Positions 20,595 to 32,113 of a stretch of 64,000 bases of DNA are shown in pieces (the first letter of the stretch is position 1; each line of letters starts with the position of its first letter). Source of the stretch: Tubulanus polymorphus (taxonomy: Eukaryota > Nemertea > Palaeonemertea > Tubulaniformes > Tubulanidae); assembly GCF_964204645.1 (NCBI RefSeq), contig NC_134032.1:15679775-15743774 (forward strand). The letters run 5' to 3'. The notes under the pieces are model-generated. The model saw nothing but the letters and a program-made list of their open reading frames with translations, searched no databases and was not told the DNA's origin. The position numbers were made by a program, and so were the translations under genes.

Positions 20595-23500
20595 TCATTG
20601 TTCCATGGTTCCTTGCACTGCACCGCTCTGCCTTATCTGGAAATAAAACAAATAAATACAAGGTAGTTATCGTTCTTTCAATGTCAAATCTATCAGATTT
20701 TTGAAGCACTAACAAGAGCGATACTTCCGCTGAATTCACAAACTAATACCAACTAATGGCCTGAAGAAAGTTACTATCAAGGAAAGGGCCAACTGTCTGG
20801 AGGACCAGTACAACCGCTACGTGTTAGAGTAGAAATTAATTTGAATTTGATTGACTTCGCTACAAGGAGTGATCGCGATCGCCCGACTGCAGGGAGTGAT
20901 CGCGATCGCCTGACTGCAAGGAGTGATCGCGATCGCCTGACTGCAGGGAGTGATCATGATCGCCTGACTGCAAGGAGTGATCGCGATCGCCTGACTGCAA
21001 GGAGTGATCGTGATCGCCTGACTACAGGGCGTGATCGCGATCGCCTGACTGCAAGGAGTGATCGCGATCGCCTGACTGCAGGTAGTGATCGCGATCGCCT
21101 GACTGCAAGGAGTGATCGCGATCGCCCGACTGCAGGGAGTGATCGCGATCGCCTGACTGCAAGGAGTGATCGCGATCGCCTGACTGCAGGGAGTGATCAT
21201 GATCGCCTGACTGCAAGGAGTGATCGCGATTGCCTGACTGCAAGGAGTGATCGCTTGACTCAAAGATCGCCTGACTCCAAGGAGCCATTGCCTGAGCCCA
21301 GGGAGCGATATCCGGACTCAAAGGAGCGATCGCCGATTGCGAAGGCATGAACAACTGACAGACAAGGTCACGTTATTCCTAGAAGAGATTTGAATACATT
21401 ATCATCCATTTTACCTCGTCGAGTTGCTGTTTAGTTTCAGCCTCAAATTGCCGGACCTCTTCCATCGTCAGGTCCGTCCACTCGTCCGTCCAGCAATGTA
21501 GTCTTCGAAAAAACGCCAGGAATATTCGAGTTGTTACCTGCGTTTAAAGATGAAAACGAAATTAAATAATCGAAATTATTGATTTCTCTGAGTATTTTGG
21601 ATGAAAAGTCGATCTCGACACTACCCATAATACCTCTGCTTTGAGTGTTGCTACAATACCACATTGTTGAACAAAATAATTTCACTCAACAATAGCGTAT
21701 CATAGCAACGAGCCGGAGGTATCACGGGACTTATTTTCCGGCCGTTTTTTTTTCAAAATTCAAAACAAACCGCTCCAACCGCCGAGAAACGCGTGTCCTG
21801 CCTTCCCCCCTCGCTGTATACTGACCCGTTTTAGAATCTGCTCAGCTCGATTCTGTAAACCCCACCATTTGAATCGTATTGAGACCAATTTATACACGCA
21901 CATCGTTTCACAAGACTCCTAGAAAAAAAAACGAAATCGGAATTCATTTCTTCCAATGAATTTCGTGTTTAACTGTTAAGTCGAGAATATTCGTAGAGCA
22001 TCCGTATGTTATTAACCGGGTTTAGAATAAATGCAATGAGACGATCAATACTTTACAGGTGTAATCAATTCGGTCAACCGCTAGTGCTTTTTTCTGGTCC
22101 TAATAAGACTTTTATCAGGTGTGGACCAAAAACGAGCTAGTCCACCTGGTGTGTTCCAAGTCAAGTTGAAATAGACATTAGTCACTCATTCACCTGATGA
22201 AGCTATTATACAATATTAGCTAAAACTCGTACGTCAAATAAAAAAAGTAGTCATACCTTTGTAGTACTACTCATCCATGTTGCATTTGTAAAGTCGAGGC
22301 ACTCAATTTTGCCAGTAAACAGTTAAACTATGTTGTAAATTATCGAAATGTTTCATGATTTTTCTCAACTCACCTCCCAGCCGTTCTGTAAAGGCCCACG
22401 TCCCGTTTTCGCTGACTTGTATATATTCGGGTCCTCATCCGGCTTGTAGTCCTGTGAATACACATTCAACAAATCAAATAATCGATTTTAGGCTTAGATC
22501 TATTTTTCAAAGATTGAAGAGGCAATTGCCACAATTTCAACCCTAAGTTCGAAGTTAACAGAAAACCTCGAGGAATCGTTTTATTTTCTAACTATATCAA
22601 TCGACAATGAATTCAGTTTAACCACATAGTTCACTCAAGTCAAAATTTCACTGAGAACCTTTTAGTGTTCAGTTTTTTTTTTTATTACGATTACGGTGAT
22701 ATATCGCTATCGCGACCCCTGGTGGTGGTGGTACACGCGAGCTCGTAGTACGCGCAGTATACGGAGCGCCGCGAACCGACCACTCTCAGGACTGGGTGAA
22801 GTTAGAATTATTGGTCTATGAAACCAGCCTGTAACGCTTTTTAACGGGTCTATAAACTGGGACGGTCGGTTCTATCGTTGGAACGGGGACCATGAGGCTC
22901 CAGGGGCGGATGCAGGGGCATGTTGTGACCATGTCGACCAATAAAAAGGGCATATATTCTTAATTTAGGGTGGAAAGGTGTATCAGCAAAATTTTTGAAA
23001 TTTTACTATTATTTTAGAGCTTTCTGGGCATCTCTGAGAGGCATTTAATCAAGAAACATAGGTTATATATTTAGGAAAAATATCTTCTGTTTATCTCGGG
23101 TGGTAACAACGGCAAATTATGATACAGAGAGAAAAAGTAAAAATGCACTAAAGAATTCCGACCGTGTCGGGCAACACGGTCGACACGGGCTAAATCCGCC
23201 CCTGGGCCCCTTCGGTTTAAACTGTTACCAGACTTTCTGCTTGAAAAATTAATAATTCTTAAGAAATTTACTTGTGCATCGATTAATGAGTTGTCCGCTA
23301 TATCTAAGTGTATAACTTCTCTGCGTTTGAGTTCATCAGCCGGGAGGTTGTGGGCCTACAAAAGAAAATTGATAAATAAATCGACTTTTATTCATTTTTG
23401 AGATCGATTTACTTTTGTATTAAGAACGAATTCGTGTTTTCTTTTATCATACAAAATTATTTCCAAATTTGAAAAAAAAATCGCGCGGAAATTTTGATTT

Positions 23501-25492
23501 ATTTTCGCACGAACTCAACCGGAAACGGATATAGTTAAATACATGAGCTTCGCGCACGCGCACTTACGTTTTCCCTAGTTCCGTCGTCTGCGTCGAAATG
23601 ATACGTCTCGATACGATACATAAAATCATCGTTCATAAAATTGTTCTGCAAAAGAAAAAAAAGGGAATTCGTACCCGACTGAAACCGACGCCATATTGTT
23701 GGTCGATTGAGTTTAAATCTTGAGTCGAAATAGTTCAGTTTCAATTCTTTTGATTCTAGGGTCATGATTTTTAAATAGTAATGTACAGGGTAGATAGGCG
23801 ACCGACCGGAAACAAATTCTAAGCTCAACAGAATTGTGAAACAAAGTATCAATTCTTAGCTTTAAATGATACCTATTTAACACAATGAAAGGTTACGCAA
23901 TAAAGCGATCAAATTGTGATTTATTTGTTATTTTCATTTTTAACTGACCGTTATATCAGTTTTACAATACGGATAGGCGTTCCAGGATTTTTCGTCCACG
24001 TCCAGATAGTCATTGGGCGTCAAATAGCGCACAAACGCAGGAAGTTTCCTGTGAAATACAAACGAGATAACATGCAACACGTGGGTTTCAACAAGCCGAG
24101 ATCATAATCCCATCGATCATTTATTGCAACCTGCTTTTAAAATACAAGTGCTATTAGAAGTTTTGTTATAACAGTTTTATTATTCTTGTCACCTATAGTC
24201 ATGTAATATTGATTTAAAAGACAATAAACAACATTTGAATTGAATTGGATTGCAACACGAACATCGACTTGTCACTTCGATCAGTGTTGACAAGAATCAG
24301 GACAGAGTCCCGGAAGACCGCTTCTCTTCTCCCCTTCCCTCGGAAAGCCCAGGGGCCAGTTGCTCAAACATTGGTTAAAGATAACCAGTGGATAAATACC
24401 ATAGTAACAATGATATTTCAATATTGTCAACGAGTCAGCTATCCACTGGTTAACTCTAACCAACTTTTGAGCAACTTGTTTCCCCATCTGGTCCCAATGT
24501 ACGTACTCAGATAGGTGGATCTTTTTGTCAACGAGTCAGCTATCCACTGGTTAACTCTAACCAACTTTTTATACGTACTCAGATAGGTGGATCTTTTTAC
24601 GTGTAAACTGTCCACTATTAAACCCGTCCGGTAAGTCGTGTTCGTCTGAACCAGTAAACGGTATATTCTCCACGTATTCGATTCCTTCTCCTCCCCCCGT
24701 TTCTGTTTTACTCGATCGTGATATCGCGTAAAGCCTAGCGATTTTATGCTGCAAAAATAAACAGCGAGTCTCTATATATATGAATCAGTTGAGAATCATC
24801 GCAATATCCGCGATAAAACGATGAGATCCGACAATGAATGAACGAATCTAAAAAGTTTATTCAAAAAAATTGGTAATATTTCGGATGGTTGCTACCACAC
24901 CCTTATTCAGTCTGAAATCACTTGCAAAAAAAACACACTGAGTCTCTATATATTAGTTAAAGATGCGCCGAAAATTTCGATATCTGAATGAAAATTATAG
25001 TTGTTAGTTTATAATGAACTACATACCTCATCAACAGTCATTGGTAAGCGTATCCGGCTGATGTAAAAGATTTAAAAAGAAAAAACAAAACACATTTAAA
25101 AAACCATTTCATCCAGAAAGCGATTCGTACTTTATCTAAAAGCGTTAGTTTTATTCGTGTACTATAAATCATGACTTATTGATAACTATAAGAACCTAAT
25201 ATGTACAGATAAGAAATTTCAAAAATCGAGAATTTCATTTAATCAAAAATTCAAAATGACACGAAGACATTTCGACTCTCTATAGATCATCGTCAGGCGT
25301 CATTTCAATTTTTGATTGAATTAATTCTTGATTTTTTTAGTTGGCTTCACATTTTAGTTTGGTTGTGTGCTATTGACTTATGACTTACTATTCTAGTATC
25401 ATCGAAGGCTGTTGTTTGTCCGGGTTTTGAGACTCCGTCGATTCATCTGACGACGACGAATTGAAATCGAAAATTCTCGGAAGAAACGGCAT
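20595..25492 (-). CDS. Class I phosphatidylinositol transfer protein (PITP)
   Basis: Ten phase-consistent exons: 25389-25492, 25027-25057, 24579-24748, 23949-24048, 23568-23645, 23272-23355, 22374-22451, 21826-21918, 21415-21537 and 20595-20636 (stop TGA). Total 903 nt, 300 residues. The family exchanges phosphatidylinositol and phosphatidylcholine between membranes in the cytosol. Landmarks in order: [10 protein letters not shown], the [14 protein letters not shown] loop, [11 protein letters not shown] (the conserved Thr and Lys that bind the inositol headgroup), [18 protein letters not shown], the [11 protein letters not shown] stretch, the membrane-inserting double Trp in [27 protein letters not shown] and the short tail [13 protein letters not shown]. 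The first ATG gives a roughly 30-residue Ser/Asp/Glu-rich extension absent from typical PITPs. A second ATG at 25402 in the same exon would give 270 residues, the usual length. Splice joins were inferred by eye. Confidence 0.92.
20866..21262. repeat. 27-bp minisatellite carrying GCGATCGC palindromes
   Basis: About 15 copies of AAGGAGTGATCGCGATCGCC+TGACTGC in PITP intron 9. Each unit holds an 8-bp palindrome, and variants (ATCATGATCG, ATCGTGATCG) differ in the palindrome core. The unit length is a multiple of three, so long spurious frames appear on both strands. Confidence 0.95.
24352..24482. mobile_element. Foldback MITE, CCAGTTGCTCAAA termini
   Basis: Left arm CCAGTTGCTCAAACATTGGT with TAACCAGTGGATA. 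Right arm TATCCACTGGTTAACTCTAA with CCAACTTTTGAGCAACTT. The arms are reverse complements of about 40 bp. A relative is at 30837-30972. The right arm has been copied again at about 24523-24568, next to PITP exon 3. Confidence 0.7.
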
Positions 25493-25561
25493 TTTTTTTT
25501 GCTTATGGAATCTTCATAAAAAATGTCTTTAAATCGTTCACACAATGTTTCATACGACAGA

Positions 25562-26055
25562 GTTTAAACTCTCGCTGCTCCTAGTGACAGGGTTTAAACT
25601 CGCTGCTCCAACTGACAGGATTTAAACTCGCTGCTCCTAGTGACAAGGTTTAAACTCTCTGCTCCTACTGACAGGATTTAAACTCGCTGCTCCAACTGAC
25701 AGGGTTTAAACTCACTGCTCCTAGTGACAGGGTTTAAACTCGCTGCTCCAACTGACAGGGTTTAAACTCGCTGCTCCAACTGACAGGGTTTAAACTCGCT
25801 GCTCCTAGTGAAAGGGTTTAAACTCGCTGCTCCTAGTGAAAGGGTTTAAACTCGCTGCTCCTAGTGACAGGGTTTAAACTCGCTGCTCCAACTGACAGGG
25901 TTTAAACTCGCTGCTCCTAGTGAAAGGGTTTAAACTCACTGCTCCTAGTGAAAGGGTTTAAACTCGCTGCTCCTAGTGAAAGGGTGTAAACTCGCTGCTC
26001 CTAGTGAAAGGGTTTAAACTCGCTGCTCCTAGCGAAAGGGTTTAAACTCACTGCT
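25562..26055. repeat. 28-bp minisatellite upstream of the PITP start
   Basis: About 17 copies of GTTTAAACTCGCTGCTCCTA+GTGACAGG with alternation between TCCTAGTGA and TCCAACTGA variants. Each unit contains the palindrome GTTTAAAC. The array begins about 70 bp upstream of the PITP ATG, in the presumptive promoter or 5' untranslated region. Confidence 0.95.
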
Positions 26056-27060
26056 CCCGTTGGCCGTATGTATTCACGATCCAATTGCCCGCATGCACAA
26101 TAAACCGCTGTTAAGATATGTGGTTTATAATGTGGATATTAAATACACACTGTCGTTCTCTAAGTTGTTTAATGTATAGCGGTATATAATATATATATAT
26201 ATATATACACATTGACAAAATATCTACTGTCGCTCACATTGTAGTTCTTTGAATTAAGAACAGTTTGTAGTCGTAGAACGCTTATAGCCTTTGGATGAGG
26301 GGCGCTTCCGAGTCCGAGCTGTCCACAATGGACCTAGCCGGTTTGCCAGAGAGGAAATGAAGTAGATAGTAATTGATTTTGATAACTCAATATATTTGAA
26401 ATAACTTAATAATTGATTTCCTAAAATTATTTTTTGTGAATTTATTTCGTTTTCATATTCCTGCTTGGAATACGAGTATCAATCTTCGAGTTCGAGTTCA
26501 ATTTTATTTCACGGACAAACAGTAAACAGAGATAAAAAATAAGGAGAATTTATGAATAAGCGACGAAATTCAAGGCCCAGTTTCACGAAAAAGTTTAAGC
26601 CAAAAACGGTTAAGTTTGAATTGTTGTCCTCATTGAAAATATGAAGTAACCATTAGCGACTACGCCAAAAATTTGAGTAAAACATTTTTTGTGAAACTGG
26701 GCCCTGATGAACGATCAATAGTTATAAAAATGGTCATTACATCGATGGTTGATCCGTTAGATCTTGACCGTCAGGTGCTGCCCCTATATAAAATAGTAGC
26801 GGTGAATACGTGAACCATCTCGACAAGGCAATTTTCCTACTGTGGCATGCGGGTAATAGGTTAGTTCACGTATTCGCCGTCTACGATGTGTATAGAGGCA
26901 GCACTTGACGGTTAAGATTTCAAACGCGTTGAGCTTCAATTTGAGTTTGATAGAGCAAGTTTGTTCGCTGATAATGGCATTAAAAAGAAAGGGCATTATA
27001 ACGAACTTAAACTGAGCCGTAACTTAATTCTAAAAGTGGTCTTAACAACCGATCACCCAG
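26056..27060. other. Intergenic, foldback elements only
   Basis: No gene seen. It contains an (AT)n run near 26188, an inverted pair of GGGCCCAGTTTCAC termini (GGCCCAGTTTCACGAAAAAG at 26572 and TTTTGTGAAACTGGGCCC ending about 26704) and the MITE at 26759-26914. Confidence 0.5.
26759..26914. mobile_element. MITE, CTTGACCGTCAGGTGCTGCC termini
   Basis: Terminal inverted repeats: TCTTGACCGTCAGGTGCTGC on the left and GCAGCACTTGACGGTTAAGA on the right, continuing inward as CGTGAACCATCTCG-like and AGTTCACG arms. A related terminus (GGCCGTCAAGTGCTGCC) occurs at about 9247. No coding capacity. Confidence 0.75.
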
Positions 27061-27064
27061 TCCT

Positions 27065-27595
27065 GTTTGTCTCCACCAGTGAACTCCGTCACTCTACGAT
27101 CTTAGTTAACTCAACTGTGGTACATCAGACACTGAGGTTCTTGGTGAACCCCTTTAGTTCACCCAGTCCTAGAAGTGGTTGCATCTACAGTGATCTCCGT
27201 CACTCTACGGTCCTAGTGAACCCAACTGTGGTACATCAGACACTAAGGTTCTTGATGAACCCCTTCAGTTCACTCAGTCCTGGAAGTGTTTGTCTCCACA
27301 GTGATCTCCGTCACTCTACGATCCTAGTGAACCCAACCGTGGTACATCAGACACTAAGGTTCTTGATGAACCCCTTCAGTTCACCCAGTCCTGGAAGTGT
27401 TTGTCTCCACACTGATCTCCGTCACTCTACGATCCTAGTGAACCCAACCGTGGTATATCAGACGCTAAGGTTCTTCATGAACCCCTTCAGTTCACACAGT
27501 CCTGGAAGTGTTTGTCTCCACACTGATCTCCGTCAATCTACGGTCCTAGTGAACCCAACTCTGGTATATCAGACACTAAGGTTCTTGGTGATGTT
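27065..27595. repeat. ~111-bp tandem repeat, 5 copies
   Basis: Units carry CTCCGTCACTCTACG, CTAGTGAACCCAAC, GTACATCAGACACTAAGG and GAACCCCTTCAGTTCAC. The period of 111 keeps a plus-strand frame open for 221 codons (26961-27626). That frame lacks a recognised family, and its substitutions do not look protein-constrained, so I call it a repeat. Confidence 0.85.
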
Positions 27596-28689
27596 ACGGG
27601 AAGGTACAGTTCCTCCGATCCCGTAGGTCCTTTCCAACAGGTCGTCGCTATTATCCTAATTACAGTCAATTGCCGATATACTGCCCTCTCATATACCGCC
27701 ACCCTCGCCTACCACCAGGTTTTCTCAATGTACATCTCTATACAAATACATAGTAAAACATCCCCGCTATACCGCCATACTCTCTGTACCACAAAAAAAT
27801 CGTTCTGCAGCGATGTGGGCGATATATCTGTATCTAATATTTACCCGAATCATTTAAAAAACAAATGAAGTGAAACAAATTTCGAAAGAGTCATTTAACA
27901 ATTTTATTTTGTTATTTTACCGTTAGTAATATTATTATTATCGTTATTATGATAAAAAGTGAACACATACAAGAACAAACGGATGTATTATACTTTAATA
28001 GAACGCGCGAACACGAGAGAGATCGGAAACAATTTCATTTGCATAATTATATATTCACCAACCAATGGGAAGAGAGATAGAGAGTGAGAACATACAGAAT
28101 GTGTGACGACTTATGTGAGAAAATCGATAAATGTATATATTCAAATAGCGGAAGAATTCGAGGAAATTTGATTACATTATAATATGCAAAACAGCCGTGT
28201 GTCAATATTAACCAATCGGATGTATGTGTGTTTTAATTTATGTTGATATATGCAAAATTATTTTTTAGATGACCAACCGCGCCTGAATCATAGCGAAGTA
28301 TTTTTAGATGGCCTTAAAATGGTCTTAACTCGAATTGGAATCTTGATACAACAATCAGACAAAGTGACCATTCGAAAATATCCTTCCCTCAACACGGGCT
28401 TAAAATACAGATAATAAGATCTTTGAAGACTCGATTTTTTAACAACTTTGAAATGCGTCAAACGGCATGCGCGAATAATTACATCTTGACAATTCTTGTT
28501 TCCATAATAAATAGAAAGGAATTCACGAATGGTAAAGTTAACATACAAATCAACATAAACCCAAGCTGCCGTGTTGCCCAGCCATAGCCCAAATGTTAGA
28601 AAAGTCTAAGGTCGAAAACAAATCTAACAACTTAACACCAGTTTCCAGAGATCTAAGACCACTTTTGGACTTAAGTCTCGACTTTGGAA

Positions 28690-28830
28690 CCGGCTTAGGG
28701 CCCAGTTGCATAGCGATGACTTGAGTCCAAAGGTGGTCTTAAATCTTAGAAAACTAGTGCTAGATTCGCTGAATTACTTAAGTTGGTATTGAATCTAAAC
28801 CACGACTGTGCAACGAGACACAACAGCTGT
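28690..28830. mobile_element. MITE-like copy, GGGCCCAGTTGCA family
   Basis: TAGGGCCCAGTTGCATAGCG on the left and ACGACTGTGCAAC on the right, with an interior of TGGTCTTAAATCTTAG, as in the element at 12042-12388. The right end is degraded. Confidence 0.55.
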
Positions 28831-28989
28831 TTCTATTACTTAATTCATATGACGTCACATAGGATGATATGCCTTCGGGTCGATGCCGTCGGGTTCGAGT
28901 CCCTAAAATATATCAATTGGTGACAATATGATTTTTTTAACCTGGGCCATCCCTGAGGCAGGGCTGACTTGATGAAATGCTACCGCCAG

Positions 28990-29095
28990 CTGCGCTTCTG
29001 CTATTCCGGGATTCGAACCCGGTGGCATCGCGAGACTCTGTCTTGGACTGTCGAATGCACGGTATAACCACCAAATAAAGACCCCTAGGTCCAAT
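28990..29095 (-). repeat. tRNA-derived SINE with perfect B box
   Basis: On the minus strand, TGGTGGTTATACCG (A box-like) is followed by GACAGAGTCTCGCGATGCCA and then GGGTTCGAATCCCGG (perfect B box, 11 of 11). No foldable acceptor stem or anticodon arm is evident, so SINE or tRNA pseudogene. The segment from GACAGAGTCTC to the B box is the same as the unit of the 47.7-kb array. Confidence 0.6.
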
Positions 29096-29746
29096 CAATC
29101 AGAATGCGATAAAAATCGAAAACAAATTCAATTTTCGCTGATTATTTTTGACGGTTGACAACAGTCGATATTTCAATTCGAATTTAGTATCGCTGGTGAT
29201 CATATTCTTTTTGAAAGACCACGTGATCGTCAACATTAAGATAAACACAGAACAATAAGCGGGAACGACGACCTCTCAAGAATCCGCTAGGTGCCGCTGA
29301 ATACATTTTCCACAGCGTCCCCTTAGCAAGCGTTAAACGATAAGCCCGTGCCATTTTCGAAAAATGTTTAAAGCTTAACCCCAATCGTGAAAAATGTTTT
29401 CCTCAATTATAGGCCTACCCACAAGATCTAGTGTCTATCGCTTGCGGTAGATGGCGCTGTGCAGAAGATGCTTAATAGTTGGTTTAAGTTTAAGTGATCA
29501 ATGTCATGGTGACAATTGAAATTGCATTATTACCACGGTATTCGTCCATCCGTCAACTCTAGACACTCTGCTTTGAAATTAGTAGATTTTCAATAAGTTG
29601 ATAAAGTTTATTCTTAACCCACAACTGTGGAGCTTAGCCCAGACTACTAGCGATGCCTGGTGGATTTTTGAGGAGTCAGCATTCTTCCCGTTTTGCGTTT
29701 GTAGTTAAATATAAAAAAAAATATTATTGTCCTACAATGATCCGGA

Positions 29747-29852
29747 GCCAGTTCCGCAGTTTATAGATCCGCGGCCAGTTCCGCAGTTTATAGATCCGCG
29801 GCCAGTTCCGCAGTTTATGGATCTTCGGCCAGTTCCGCAGTTTATAGATCTA
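29747..29852. repeat. ~27-bp tandem repeat
   Basis: Four copies of GCGGCCAGTTCCGCAGTTTA+TAGATCC in intergenic DNA. Confidence 0.85.
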
Positions 29853-30414
29853 TAAACTCTGTAGCGTGAAATCTGAACCCAAAACCGTGGAATAGGGTCA
29901 TATATACTACCGTCTATTCATTTTCATCTGGCATCGATTTTTTGGGGGATATTTCTCTCGATAACATGTACCTTAAATTGGTATCAATGCGCGACCAGTG
30001 AAACCATCGTATCATCACCAAATTGAGGCGTGTCTTACAGAAATATGCCCCAAAAAATCGATGTCATACAAAAAAAACAATAGACTTTAATCATAATTTA
30101 CAATTATTTAGAAAAACCAGCAGTCTTAATTAATCGGTGACAATTAATAATAAAATTACACAATTATTATAATTATATAATACAGAATGAGAAAAATAAA
30201 TTATCATATTCAATTCTTTAAATTTGTAATTACCGGAGGCTTAAATTATCATTATTATTATTACTTTTTTTTAGAAAAACCAACCGCGCTAACGACCCCG
30301 TATCAGAGGCAATACGATGAGAAATATCTAAATGATCACGACACCAAAAACGTGGATACACTGCAACAACATTCATCTTTAAAGAGCTTTATATATATAT
30401 ATATATGTATATAT

Positions 30415-30560
<146 letters not shown>

Positions 30561-30836
30561 TATATATTCGAACCTGATTCATTTCCAAGATTCACCCCCG
30601 AGCACATTCATGCATGCAATAAACAAGTTGAGGTCACACTTCCCATTTCACGGGGGGGGGGGGGATGTCAACATAAGATAAATCGAATAAATAAAATCCT
30701 ACAATAGGAACGAGTATGATATGTTTCCTTTGGATAGTATCCTGAAGATGACTATTTCCAATACAGTAAAAACACTAATATAGTCATCTCCAGTATTACT
30801 GAAATTATAACTAATTCATGAAAAGTGTATAAAATC

Positions 30837-30972
30837 CTGGGCCAGCAGTTGCTCAAAATTTGGTTAGAGTTAACCAGTTGATAATGAGTTGACATAGTGA
30901 CAGTTTAAAGTCCGTTGTTACTGTGATATCCGCCAGTTTCCTTTAACTAAATTTTCAGCAACTGGCTCCACA
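30837..30972. mobile_element. Foldback MITE, second copy of CAGTTGCTCAAA family
   Basis: GGGCCAGCAGTTGCTCAAAA with TTAGAGTTAACCAGTTGAT on the left, and TTTAACTAAATTTTCAGCAACTGG on the right (only the first bases shown matter: the CAGCAACTGG end mirrors CCAGTTGCT). Same family as 24352-24482, more diverged. Confidence 0.6.
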
Positions 30973-31074
30973 ACAAAAATACAAAAATTAATACGTAAAC
31001 ATTTTATTACTTGATTAGTCTTTTTGTTCCGGGCTGTGCAAATATGTCTCAGACTTATTATCAGCTATTTTAAA

Positions 31075-32113
31075 GATTGTCTGAAGATGACTATCAGGAT
31101 AAAGTCGAAACGTTGAATAAACTACACTAGCTCAAGGAATACAGTATTTCTGAAGATGACTATTAGGATATAGTCGAAACGTTGAATAAACTACACTAGC
31201 TCAAGGAATACAGTATTCCCGAAGATGACTATTAGGATATAGTCGAAACGTTGAATAAACTACACTAGCTCAAGGAATACAGTATTCCTGAAGATGACTA
31301 TTAGGATAAAGTCGAAACATTTAATAAACTACACTAGCTCAGGGAATACAGTATTCCCGAAGATGACTATTTATAGGATATAGTCGAAACGTTAAATAAA
31401 CTACACTAGCTCAAGGAATACAGTATTCCTGAAGATGACTATTAGGATATAGTCGAAACGTTGAATAAACTACACTAGCTCAAAGAATACAGTATTCCTG
31501 AAGATGACTATTAGGAAAAAGTCGAAACGTTGAATAAACTACACTAGCTCAAGGAATACAGTATTCCTGAAGATGACTATCAGGATATAGTCGAAACGTT
31601 GAATAAACTACACTAGCTCAAAGAATACAGTATTCCTGAAATGACTATTAGGATTAAGTCGAAACGTTGAATAAACTACACTAGCTCAAGGAATACAGTA
31701 TTTCTGAAGATGACTATTAGGATAAAGTCGAAACGTTGAATAAACTACACTAGCTCAAAGAATACAGTATTCCTGAAATGACTATTAGGATTAAGTCGAA
31801 ACGTTGAATAAACTACACTAGCTCAAGGAATACAGTATTCCCGAAGATGACTATTAGGATATAGTCGAAACGTTGAATAAACTACACTAGCTCAAGGAAT
31901 ACAGTATTCCTGAAGATGACTATTAGGATATAGTCAAAACGTTGAATAAACTACACTAGCTCAAGGAATACAGTATTTCCGAAGATGACTATTAGGATAT
32001 AGTCAAAACGTTGAATAAACTACACTAGCTCAAGGAATACAGTATTCCTGAAGATGACTATTAGGATTAAGTCGAAACGTTGAATAAACTACACTAGCTC
32101 AAGGAAACATTTC
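31075..32113. repeat. 69-bp tandem array 1, hammerhead-like core
   Basis: About 15 copies of a 69-bp unit. In unit order: GGAATACAGTATTCC (self-complementary), CTGAAGA, T, GACT-ATTAGGATAA-AGTC (complementary ends), GAAACGTTGAATAAA, CTACACTAGCTCAA. Two copies, 136 bp apart (near 31637 and 31773), share the same deletion (CTGAAATGAC) and GGATTAAG variant, showing a two-unit higher-order duplication. The array ends at CTCAAGGAAACATTTC. Intergenic, between the PITP and calmodulin-like genes. Confidence 0.92.

Noticed and set aside
22255-22312. Possible additional PITP exon before GTATGA
   Set aside because: It would separate the 22374 and 21826 exons, which already join in phase and in family order; its peptide ([12 protein letters not shown]) does not match PITP.
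26961-27626. 221-codon plus-strand frame
   Set aside because: Generated by a 111-bp tandem repeat whose period is a multiple of three; no recognised domain and no independent coding evidence.
31075-32113. CRISPR-like array of regularly spaced repeats
   Set aside because: There are no variable spacers between repeats, units are contiguous, and the genome is eukaryotic.
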